Of a stretch of 9,619 nt of DNA, positions 1-6,018 are shown in pieces. Where the stretch lies: assembly GCA_021782055.1 (NCBI GenBank), contig JAJXVP010000096.1:1-9619 (forward strand). Direction: 5' to 3'. Position 1 is the first letter of the stretch; every line of letters starts with the position of its first letter. The notes beneath the pieces are model-generated. The model saw nothing but the letters and a program-made list of their open reading frames with translations. It searched no databases and had not been told where the DNA came from. Made by a program: the position numbers and the translations under genes. Source of the DNA: a bacterium. GTDB lineage: Bacteria > Spirochaetota > Spirochaetia > JABEVK01.

Positions 1-1
1 T

Positions 2-1381
2 GACTTGGATGCCGATGAAGCTCAGCTGGAGTTCCCAGTCTTTTATGCCATTGGCCGCCAGGGCATTGCCCAAAAGACCCTCGAAGAAAAGGGCACCGAC
101 CTCAAGCCCCTGTTTGACGCCATTGTTGACCACCTGCCCGGCCCCGTGTATGACGCCGACGCGCCTTTTCAGATGTTGGTTAGTGACCTGGATTACAGCG
201 ACTACCTGGGCCGCCTTGCCGTAGGCAAAGTGCACCACGGTCGCGCCAAGAGCGGTGACGCCTTGGTCTGCGTCGGAGAGTCGGGCAACCCAGCTACTCT
301 CAAGGTTACCAAGCTTCAGGTCTACAACGGGGTTAACTTGGCCGATTCGGACACAGCCGAGCCCGGCGACATTATCATCTTGTCGGGCGTCACTGATGTA
401 AAGATCGGCGACACCATAGCCACCCGTGACAGCCCGGCAGCGCTCAAACGACTCACCGTCGATGAGCCCACCGTGGCCATGAACTTCTATCGTAACTCCA
501 GCCCCTTTGCTGGCCAAGAAGGCAAGTTCGTTCAGCCCGGTAAGATCAAAGAGCGGCTAGAACGCGAAGCCCTCCGCAACGTTGCCATCCGTGTTGAAGA
601 AAGCCCCGACAAAGAAAGCTTTACCGTTAAAGGCCGCGGTGAGTTTCAAATGGCGATCATCATCGAAACGATGCGCCGTGAAGGGTATGAGTTCGGGGTT
701 GGCCGCCCCCGTGTCATTCTCAAGAATATTGATGGCAAAAAGAAAGAACCGATCGAGAACCTGTTCATCGACTGTGAAGAAACCTACACCGGTATCGTCA
801 CCGAAAAACTTTCAAAACGCAAATGCCGTATGACCAACATGGTCAACCACGGATCAGGTCGTGTGCGCTTAGAGTTCTCGGCCCCGAGCCGTGCGCTGAT
901 TGGCTACCGCGACGAGTTTTTGACCGACACCAAGGGTACAGGCCTAATGAATAGCTACCTGGCCGGTTACGAAGATTTTCGTGGTGAGATTCCATCACGT
1001 TCAAATGGGTCCCTCGTAGCCGACCGCCAGGGCGACGCTGTAGCCTACGGTATCTTCCACCTCGAACCGCGCGGACGCATCTTTGTTGTTCCCGGCGACA
1101 GTGTCTACGAAGGTATGATCGTGGGTGAGCACAACCGCGAGATTGACCTTGACGTCAACATCACCAAAGAGAAAAAGCTTTCGAACATGCGCGCCGCCGG
1201 CAAGGACGACAACATCACCTTGACACCCGTTCAGCCCATGACACTTGAAGCTTGCCTGAACTTTTTACGTGATGATGAAGTTCTCGAGGTCACTCCCAAG
1301 AACCTGCGTCTACGCAAGTTTGTCCTGAACCAAAACGAACGCCGCATTGCCGAAAAACGCTCACAAAAAGCGGAGGATTAA
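2..1381 (+). CDS. typA: Translational GTPase TypA/BipA (5' end outside window)
   Basis: Ribosome-associated translational GTPase of the EF-G/LepA superfamily, linked to 50S assembly and stress or cold adaptation. The frame is open from base 2 and starts in mid-protein, so the first TTG at 5 is not a start. The nucleotide-binding half with the P-loop and switches lies upstream. Visible, counting from the TTG: the tail of the G domain (1-46), the EF-Tu-like beta-barrel domain II (about 52-140, with SDLDYSDYLGRLAVGKVHHG), domain III (about 150-235), the EF-G domain V-like fold (about 247-330) and the BipA-specific C-terminal domain. The last is recognisable from VVPGDSVYEGMIVGEHNR, KKLSNMRAAGKDD and DDEVLEVTPKNLRLRK. 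About 150 residues are missing compared with the usual 600-615. It ends normally, with no frameshift. Family assignment is firm. Confidence 0.96.
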   Translation, partial: DLDADEAQLEFPVFYAIGRQGIAQKTLEEKGTDLKPLFDAIVDHLPGPVYDADAPFQMLVSDLDYSDYLGRLAVGKVHHGRAKSGDALVCVGESGNPATLKVTKLQVYNGVNLADSDTAEPGDIIILSGVTDVKIGDTIATRDSPAALKRLTVDEPTVAMNFYRNSSPFAGQEGKFVQPGKIKERLEREALRNVAIRVEESPDKESFTVKGRGEFQMAIIIETMRREGYEFGVGRPRVILKNIDGKKKEPIENLFIDCEETYTGIVTEKLSKRKCRMTNMVNHGSGRVRLEFSAPSRALIGYRDEFLTDTKGTGLMNSYLAGYEDFRGEIPSRSNGSLVADRQGDAVAYGIFHLEPRGRIFVVPGDSVYEGMIVGEHNREIDLDVNITKEKKLSNMRAAGKDDNITLTPVQPMTLEACLNFLRDDEVLEVTPKNLRLRKFVLNQNERRIAEKRSQKAED

Positions 1382-1394
1382 GCACCACTGTTCT

Positions 1395-1436
1395 GGGGGG
1401 GGAAGTCTCCCCCTCGGGCGGTACACGGTACCGCCC
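1395..1436 (+). terminator. Two consecutive hairpins after typA, no U-tract
   Basis: The first hairpin pairs G-run 1398-1402 with C-run 1409-1413 around a 6-base loop. The second is a perfect 8-bp stem, GGGCGGTA (1416-1423) with TACCGCCC (1429-1436), around a 5-base loop. They start 14 bases after the typA stop codon. Neither is followed by a run of T, so this is either a U-less or factor-assisted termination site, or a 3'-end stabilising structure. The hairpins are seen in the sequence; the role is inferred. Confidence 0.5.
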
Positions 1437-1544
1437 TACCCCCTCGCTTCGCCTGCCCACGAGAGCCTAAGCTGGTCCATTAGGATCTTAAGCTGGCGTT
1501 AGGACAGCGTAGCATCTCGACGTGCCCCACTCAAAGGGTCGATT

Positions 1545-2134
1545 TTACGTTTCTTGCAATAGCCTAAACAGACTTGTGTTCAGGTAGAAGTTCTCTTTGC
1601 CAACTTTATGTTTTTCTAGCAGCCTTGTTCCTACTAGATCCTCAAGGTATTTGGAGGGCGTCTTGCGGGAAGTTGTTTCAATACCGCCGAGCCTATACAG
1701 CAGATACGGCTCCCACTCGCGAGTCTCCCGTACTTGTTGTAAGAGCCGGTAACAGTCACTCTGATTGATGAACCGCGACAAGTACAGGACTGGGCTATTC
1801 AGTAGCCCCTCTTTTACCACGTATAGGATGTTGACCACCCGACCAGTTCGGCCGCTGCCGTCGTAGAAAGGGTGGATACTCTAAAAAGGATGATGTCGTC
1901 AGGATGTTGCGGCGGCGCATACACAGTCTGCCTGTGCATCAGCAACTGAGAGGTACCGGTGCTCGAAAATGTCAGACTGGTACAAGTCGTCCTGATTTGA
2001 TCTGGCATGGACTCAGCAGTGGCTTTGAGTTCTGCAAGAGCTTGATGCGCCTGAGCCACCTTTTTGAGTACGGCTTTGTTCTCGATGTCTCCGATCTCTT
2101 CGAGTCGCTCAGGATAAAAAGTGCTATTGAGCAT
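1545..2134 (-). pseudogene. Fic-domain protein, decayed by internal deletions and frame change
   Basis: Fic proteins transfer AMP or related groups to target hydroxyls and are often of mobile or TA type. The N-terminal piece from ATG 2134 (LEEIGDIENKAVLKK) matches the start of roughly 370-residue Fic proteins. The core motif HPFYDGSGRTGR (1839-1874) lies in another frame, is preceded in its own frame by a TAG at 1881-1883, and has Ser where the consensus HPFxDGNGR has Asn. The downstream frame carries the usual continuation (VVNILYVVKEGLL, VLYLSRFI) and a winged-helix end (TPSKYLEDL, LLEKHKVGKENFYLN). Against the remembered family, blocks are missing near 1960-1996, near 1885 and near 1665. 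Only about 195 of 370 residues remain. It starts 3 bp after the ATPase relic and was probably co-transcribed with it. Confidence 0.82.
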
Positions 2135-2137
2135 ACA

Positions 2138-3081
2138 CTATTCCCACTCTCCTAACCACAAACGTGCGAGAAACTGCTTAACCGGCAAAATAAGTATGCC
2201 GTCCTCGGTCATCCGCGCCTCGGGTTCTTGGCACACCAAAAGGCGGTTTTTGAACGTTGCTTCGTGGGCTAGGTCACGCAACCCTTTAAGGTCGCGGTCG
2301 TTGATGCGTGCGGCCGCTTTTACTTCGATGGCCAGCTCATCTCCCACGATAAAGTCGACTTCCCTTTGGTCAACAGTTCGCCAATAGCACAGGGGTTGTT
2401 GACTGTTGCGATACCCTAACCAGGCGCGAAGTTCTTGAAAGATGAGGTGCTCGAGGGCTAGGCCCCATTCTGCTGAGCCAGGTTGAGGAACCGGGCGTCC
2501 TGCAAGCACCCGTGCCACTCCCCCGTCAAAAAAATAGAGCTTTGACGTTGCGACAGGCTTTCTGCTTTTTCCGTGGCGCGCCGGTACACCGCAATCTTTT
2601 GCCAGAGCCTCGTAGTTAAGCTGGGTACCGTTGCTCAAACCGGCAACAGTCAAAAAGCGCGAAAAGCCTATCAGGTTGCGGACTAGGGCCTCGGCTTGTA
2701 TCTCTTCTTTAAGGTAAGTACCGCAGTAAGCCACCAAGTCTTCTTCAGGAGACTCTGAGAGCCACACCGGCGGCAATAAGCCCCAACACAGGATCTTGGA
2801 CAAAGAATAGTCACCGTCCTGAGCCTCAAGCTCACTCGTGACGAAAGGAAAAAGATGCCGCAGTCGGGCGCGCCCTCCCAACAGGTTGGCCCCGCCGGCT
2901 TTGAGCTTTCGCGCCGAGGAGCCCGTTAAAATAAAACGTCGGTGTGCAGAAGGTTGTAATAAGGCGCCTCGGGAAAGGCACTTCGGAGCAAGGTTGACTT
3001 TCCGGTTTGTCTGGGACCAAGAAGCAAGACACTTCTTTGGCGAACGAGAGTACTGATATCGAGACGGCGCGGAATTTCCAT
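2138..3081 (-). pseudogene. AAA ATPase with DUF4143 C-terminal domain, Walker B region lost
   Basis: This family consists of an N-terminal P-loop ATPase and a C-terminal DUF4143 domain with a PD-(D/E)XK-like signature. Its function is poorly defined and it is common in mobile or TA-rich regions. From ATG 3081 the frame reads MEIPRRLDI and a Walker A motif GPRQTGKST (residues 22-30), then hits TAA at 2926-2928. The next expected segment, RFILTGSSARKL, continues in another frame from about 2938 and runs open to 2138. About 60 residues that normally carry Walker B are absent at this frame change. Near 2575 the text jumps from GVPAR to HGKSRKPVATSK, where relatives have some 20 more residues. The C-terminal motifs VDFIVGDELAIEVKA and RTEDGI-like MTEDGILILP are intact. 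No ATP hydrolysis is expected. The 743-bp distal ORF could still be translated as a fragment from TTG 2881. Confidence 0.85.
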
Positions 3082-3087
3082 AGCGTC

Positions 3088-3111
3088 ATCGTGGCACGAT
3101 TTCAAGAAATC
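3088..3111. promoter_or_regulatory. Two adjacent inverted repeats upstream of the ATPase relic
   Basis: ATCGTG-G-CACGAT (3088-3100) and GATTTC-AA-GAAATC (3098-3111) are two 6-bp-arm inverted repeats that overlap by three bases. They sit 7 bases upstream of the ATPase relic ATG, between it and the end of the S1-repeat gene. They could be an old operator. I found no convincing -35/-10 pair with them. Confidence 0.3.
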
Positions 3112-3132
3112 CGCAACAGAGAGGCCTAAGTT

Positions 3133-4284
3133 CTATTTCTTTTTCAGCAGTGCCGCAAACGGATTGTAGCTGTCGCTGTCCTTAGAGCCGCTAAGGTACT
3201 TCGCTGTTGTTTCGTCGTCTTCGCGGCTCGTGGCTGGTTTGAGCGCAATCCGTCTGTTCGCTGGGTCCACGGACAGCACCTGCACCGACACGGTTTGCCC
3301 CACCTTCACGGGAACATTGCGGTCGCCGGAATACGGACCGTCACTTCGGAATTCAGAAACGTAGATTAGTCCGTCGATTCCAGGGGCCAAGCCCACGAAC
3401 GCGCCGAAACTCGCCACGCGGACGACCTTGCCGGTCAGCTTGGTTCCTTCGGGGAAGCGTGCCGCCGCTTCGGTCCACGGGTCGGCTTGCAAGCTTTTGC
3501 GGCTAAGGGTGAGCTTGTCGTTGGTCCAGTCAAGCTTGAGAATTACCGCATCGATCTCTTGCCCCACCGAAAGCACGGTTCGCAGGTCTTCGACGCGCGC
3601 TCGGTCGTATTCCGAGACGGGAAGCAGAGCCTGGACGCCTTCAAGGTCGATGAAAGCCCCGTAGTCATGGACGGACTTCACCGTTCCGCGCACGGTTTGG
3701 CCTTCTTTAAGGTTGGCTTTAAGTTGGGACAAGGTTTTCTGACGAGCTTCTTCGTGAAAGACGCGATTCGAAACGACGATCTTACGTCCATCGTCCTTGA
3801 ATTCTTGGATGCGGAACGGTAAGCGCATACCCACGAAGGCTGGGGTCGCCTCGGCGCGGCGGTCGCCCATCTGCGAATAAGGGCAGAAAGCCCGAAACTC
3901 GCCCAGCTTCACTTCGAAACCGCCCTTAATTTCACGGTCTACCAGGCCGTCGACGGGTAATCCCTCGCGGTAGGCCTGCTCGAGAAGCTCCAGCCCTGCA
4001 GTTTCTCCGGTAAGTCGGGTGGTGAAAATGCGTTCGCCACTTTCGGAGGGCAACAGAAAGGCCTTTACGGTGTCGCCGACCTTGACGGTAAGCTCGCCGT
4101 TTTTGTCGGTTACTTCTTCGCGGGCGAGCAGGCCCTCGTTCTTGCCATCAAGTTCGAGAAAGACCGTGTCCTTTGAAATCGACAGGACGCGAGTCTCGAC
4201 CCAGGCTCCGGGCTTGGGAGCGTTCAGCGTCTTGAAGCTGTCTTCGTAGAGTTGAGACCAGTCAGAAGAGGGAATAGATTTCAT
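3133..4284 (-). CDS. S1 RNA-binding repeat protein (ribosomal protein S1-like)
   Basis: A cytoplasmic protein of 383 residues built from four S1/OB-fold repeats, at about residues 25-92, 108-174, 194-263 and 281-351. Typical repeat features are EGLL (50-53), YGAFIDLEGVQALLPVSEY (208-226), LSVGQEIDAVILKLDW (238-253) and FGAFVGLAPGIDGLIYVSEF (293-312). Proteins like this bind single-stranded RNA and act in translation initiation or RNA turnover. With four repeats and a Lys-rich tail it is shorter than the six-repeat, roughly 557-residue E. coli S1, so it may be the lineage's S1 or a paralogue. The start ATG (4282-4284) has no Shine-Dalgarno sequence. The -10 box ends only 6 bases upstream, suggesting a leaderless message. 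The gene is intact, unlike the minus-strand ORFs on both sides. Confidence 0.9.
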   Translation of the reverse strand: MKSIPSSDWSQLYEDSFKTLNAPKPGAWVETRVLSISKDTVFLELDGKNEGLLAREEVTDKNGELTVKVGDTVKAFLLPSESGERIFTTRLTGETAGLELLEQAYREGLPVDGLVDREIKGGFEVKLGEFRAFCPYSQMGDRRAEATPAFVGMRLPFRIQEFKDDGRKIVVSNRVFHEEARQKTLSQLKANLKEGQTVRGTVKSVHDYGAFIDLEGVQALLPVSEYDRARVEDLRTVLSVGQEIDAVILKLDWTNDKLTLSRKSLQADPWTEAAARFPEGTKLTGKVVRVASFGAFVGLAPGIDGLIYVSEFRSDGPYSGDRNVPVKVGQTVSVQVLSVDPANRRIALKPATSREDDETTAKYLSGSKDSDSYNPFAALLKKK

Positions 4285-4290
4285 AAGAAG

Positions 4291-4319
4291 AGTATACCAA
4301 TTTCTGCGGGACTGGTCGA
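4291..4319 (-). promoter_or_regulatory. Sigma-70-type promoter of the S1-repeat gene
   Basis: On the minus strand TCGACC (4314-4319) is followed after 17 bases by TATACT (4291-4296). Transcription would begin about 7 bases further on, at or within a few bases of the A of the S1 gene's ATG at 4284, giving a leaderless or nearly leaderless mRNA. Confidence 0.6.
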
Positions 4320-4399
4320 TGAGGGTCTTTGCGGGAGGTACGAGGCCTAGGCAAGTGAGAAAGATCTAGAATTTCGAGTTACATCGAGCGGGGGCTGAT

Positions 4400-4421
4400 G
4401 GATTCTTGGAAAGGAGAATCC
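4400..4421 (-). terminator. Hairpin downstream of the antitoxin/PIN toxin locus
   Basis: A 7-bp perfect stem, GGATTCT (4400-4406) and AGAATCC (4415-4421), encloses an 8-base loop 26 bases past the end of the PIN relic. No T-run follows on the minus strand, so a termination role is only plausible. The rest of 4320-4446 shows nothing else recognisable. Confidence 0.3.
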
Positions 4422-4446
4422 GCTAATATCCACTTTATGTCAGAGG

Positions 4447-4780
4447 TTAAATGATTTCTTCTTCCAGAACATGGTTGGTCTCGAAATGCATGCTTTTAGC
4501 GAGGGCTAACATTTCTTTGTCAAATGTAAAGAATCTAAACGCGGCATCCTTGGACATACTCCTCAAGTTCCTGAACCTTTGCGGTCATCCAATTCGATGC
4601 CAGCCTCGATTTATTGTGTTCGTAGGTGCGCCGTACTACCGTGATCGCCTCAAGTTTCATTAGAATCGAGCTAACACGTACAGTCGCCTCATTCCAAAAG
4701 TCAACAGCGCTGGCTTTCCTTTTCTCATCCAGAAGAATTGCGAGTAGGACACTTGAATCAAAGTAGTGAACAGAGCCCAC
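4447..4780 (-). pseudogene. vapC: VapC-type PIN-domain toxin, middle deleted and frameshifted
   Basis: PIN toxins are Mg-dependent RNases using three or four acidic residues. The GTG start at 4780 overlaps the antitoxin stop codon by one base (TAGTG). The N-terminal half is good: YFDSSVLLAILLDE with the first catalytic Asp (D8), then SSILMKLEAITVVRR with the conserved Glu. After KVQELEEYV the frame runs into a stop at 4535-4537. A second frame then supplies the family's C-terminal end, AAFRFFTFDKEMLALAKSM, with the last acidic residue, to TAA at 4447-4449. The intervening segment, including the usual DAIHLA-like motif, is absent. The gene is therefore both frameshifted (about 4545-4560) and internally deleted, and RNase activity should be lost. 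Its antitoxin is still intact. Confidence 0.8.
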
Positions 4781-5061
4781 TATTCTCGGTTCTCACGATA
4801 GATAGAGATCCAATCGACACCAGACGACACTTCACCGGCAGAAGCAACCGAGACTTTTCGCTTTGCCCTCTTCAGTTTCCCTGACAAAGCCAAGTCATCG
4901 AGGACTTGCTCAATTGAGATTGCGCCGGTTTCCTCGCGTGGAAGTGCGATCTCTGCGATTATCCGATTGTGCTCTGTGATCAGAACTCGCTCTCCTCGTT
5001 TGACCAGCTGGAGGTACTGAGAAAGCTGATTCTTCAAATCGCGTACACCTACTGAAATCAT
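4780..5061 (-). CDS. Phd/YefM-family antitoxin
   Basis: A 93-residue antitoxin whose N-terminal half folds as the Phd/YefM DNA-binding dimer: VGVRDLKNQLSQYLQLVKRGERVLITEHNRIIAEI, residues 4-38. The Lys/Arg-rich then acidic C-terminal tail (from about residue 62) would wrap the toxin. It should repress its own promoter and neutralise the PIN toxin encoded immediately after it. The ATG at 5059-5061 is the only sensible start: the family N-terminus begins there and no in-frame start precedes it. There is no Shine-Dalgarno, and the predicted promoter implies a very short or absent leader. The gene is intact although its partner is broken, so it may persist as an orphan repressor or by cross-neutralisation. 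Family is certain; the partner is inferred from overlap. Confidence 0.9.
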   Translation of the reverse strand: MISVGVRDLKNQLSQYLQLVKRGERVLITEHNRIIAEIALPREETGAISIEQVLDDLALSGKLKRAKRKVSVASAGEVSSGVDWISIYRENRE

Positions 5062-5067
5062 GCCAAA

Positions 5068-5096
5068 ATTTCATAGCCACAGTGGCCACATGTCAA
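5068..5096 (-). promoter_or_regulatory. Promoter and overlapping palindromes upstream of the Phd/YefM antitoxin
   Basis: On the minus strand TTGACA (5091-5096) precedes TGAAAT (5068-5073) by 17 bases; TATGAA at 5070-5075 is an alternative -10. The spacer holds two overlapping inverted repeats, GCCAC-A-GTGGC (5076-5086) and GTGGCCAC (5082-5089). This is a likely autoregulatory operator for the antitoxin. The -10 ends about 6 bases before the ATG, implying a leaderless transcript. Confidence 0.55.
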
Positions 5097-5110
5097 GGAA
5101 CGATCATAGG

Positions 5111-5299
5111 TTATTTCGGCGCGAAGGTCTGTTCGGGAGCGGGGTGCTCACCGGAGACGTTGAAGACCGTTTCGTTGAGGCTGGCGTGGGGCAACGCTTG
5201 CGTCAAAGCGCACCCCGGCATCGGTGAAATCACCACACGCTGGTCTTGAATCAGTTCCCGCGACATTGGCTTACCGAGCTGGAGCAATATTCTGGTCAC
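5111..5299 (-). CDS. Short hypothetical protein
   Basis: A 62-residue ORF I do not recognise. Codon choice in the 3' part, with mostly G or C at third positions, looks like real coding sequence. No transmembrane segment, signal peptide or known motif is evident; the tail is Pro-rich (GEHPAPEQTFAPK). GGGAGG at 5299-5304 overlaps the GTG at 5297-5299, so that codon is an awkward start. TTG at 5285-5287, 11 bases after GGGAGG, or ATG at 5264-5266 are alternatives. TTGACA (5310-5315) with a weak GAATAT (5287-5292) could be its promoter. Given the decay around it, this may also be the C-terminal stump of a longer lost gene. Confidence 0.4.
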   Translation of the reverse strand: MTRILLQLGKPMSRELIQDQRVVISPMPGCALTQALPHASLNETVFNVSGEHPAPEQTFAPK

Positions 5300-5354
5300 C
5301 TCCCGCGATTGTCAATCCCAGGGCTTCTTGCCCGGTCGCCAAACTAGCGCAACC

Positions 5355-5395
5355 TTGACTTCAGCGCACCAGCCCTGTACTGTATTCTGTACAGG
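5355..5395 (+). promoter_or_regulatory. yefM-yoeB promoter and TGTACA-type operator
   Basis: TTGACT (5355-5360) and a weak TACTGT (5378-5383) are separated by 17 bases. The -10 lies inside a perfect 7-bp inverted repeat, CCTGTAC (5374-5380) and GTACAGG (5389-5395). The right half contains TGTACA (5388-5393) and the left half TGTACT (5376-5381), 12 bp apart. As I recall, E. coli YefM recognises paired palindromes with TGTACA cores at the same spacing. AGGA at 5393-5396 can serve as the yefM ribosome-binding site. Confidence 0.7.
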
Positions 5396-5404
5396 ATGTA
5401 TTAG

Positions 5405-5656
5405 ATGACCGCCATCACTTACACGGCAGCACGAGCCAACCTTGCCAAGACCATGGACCGAGTAGTCGATGATCACGACCCGATCATCATCACAAGAAAC
5501 AGTGAACAGTCAGTTGTTCTTCTGTCTTTAGAAGACTACCAGGCGCTGGAAGAGACAGCTTTTCTCCTTCGCACACCTGCTAATGCCACCAGACTCTTGG
5601 CTTCGATCGAACAACTCAAATCTGGACGAGGAGAAATCAAAGAGCTTGATCTATGA
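5405..5656 (+). CDS. yefM: YefM antitoxin
   Basis: An 83-residue antitoxin of the Phd/YefM superfamily. The N-terminal DNA-binding domain reads ITYTAARANLAKTMDRVVDDHDPIIITR (4-31), then SEQSVVLLSLEDYQALEETAFLLRTPAN (33-60), both hallmark YefM segments. The acidic, Leu-containing C-terminus is the usual YoeB-binding tail. It neutralises YoeB and represses the operon together with it. The ATG at 5405 is 8 bases after an AGGA motif and lies directly downstream of a TGTACA operator. Its TGA overlaps the yoeB ATG by four bases (ATGA), giving translational coupling. It appears full length. Codons 33-45 recur almost unchanged in the relic at 7561-7600. Confidence 0.95.
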   Translation: MTAITYTAARANLAKTMDRVVDDHDPIIITRNSEQSVVLLSLEDYQALEETAFLLRTPANATRLLASIEQLKSGRGEIKELDL

Positions 5657-5907
5657 AGATCATGTTCTCGGCTTATGCGTGGGAAGACTACCTCTACTGG
5701 AAGAACAATGATCCCAAAATCCTTGCCCGGATAAACACGCTGATCAAAGAAATCAAAAGATCGCCCTTTTCGGGAATAGGCAAGCCAGAGCCGCTGAAAC
5801 ACGCGCTACAAGGCTACTGGTCGCGTCGAATCACAGATGAACACCGAATAGTCTACGCAGTCTCGAATGATGTGCTCCTGTTAGCACAGATCCGCAATCA
5901 CTACTAA
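5653..5907 (+). CDS. yoeB: YoeB ribosome-dependent mRNA interferase toxin
   Basis: An 84-residue RelE-fold toxin, the same length as E. coli YoeB, which binds the 70S A site and cleaves mRNA during translation. Conserved segments are WEDYLYW (10-16), GKPEPLKH (43-50), GYWSRRITDEHRIVYAV (54-70) and the terminal HY. All residues known to matter in the E. coli enzyme have counterparts at the same numbers: E46, R65, H83 and Y84. The toxin therefore looks active and must be held by the overlapping upstream yefM. It is the only TA module in this window in which both partners appear complete and canonical. Confidence 0.96.
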   Translation: MKIMFSAYAWEDYLYWKNNDPKILARINTLIKEIKRSPFSGIGKPEPLKHALQGYWSRRITDEHRIVYAVSNDVLLLAQIRNHY

Positions 5908-5922
5908 TCTGGTATTGCGCCC

Positions 5923-5943
5923 TGGGCCTCCACAGCAGGCCCA
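5923..5943 (+). terminator. Hairpin after yoeB
   Basis: A perfect 7-bp stem, TGGGCCT (5923-5929) with AGGCCCA (5937-5943), and a 7-base loop lie 16 bases after the yoeB stop. There is no T-run, so it resembles the U-less hairpins after typA. A termination role is inferred only from position. Confidence 0.4.
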
Positions 5944-5956
5944 CAAGCTTAATCCC

Positions 5957-5984
5957 TTGCCGAGCCCCGTGGATTCCTTATACT
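5957..5984 (+). promoter_or_regulatory. Promoter of the Lnt-like gene
   Basis: TTGCCG (5957-5962) is followed after 16 bases by TATACT (5979-5984). Transcription from about 5991 would give a leader of roughly 28 bases containing AGGGAG (6000-6005) ahead of the TTG start at 6019. Confidence 0.5.
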
Positions 5985-6018
5985 GGGGCAAAGACAACCA
6001 GGGAGTGCAAAAAAGTAA

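Noticed and set aside
1468..1504. Imperfect direct repeat TAAGCTGG…TTAGGA (1468-1485 and 1489-1504)
   Set aside because: Only two short copies with different internal spacing. It has no flanking structure that would suggest an attachment site, CRISPR or iteron.
3078..3090. 13-bp sequence shared between the ATPase start and the end of the orphan antitoxin gene (8275-8287)
   Set aside because: About one such 13-mer match is expected by chance in a window of this size counting both strands, and the flanks diverge. No evidence of shared origin.
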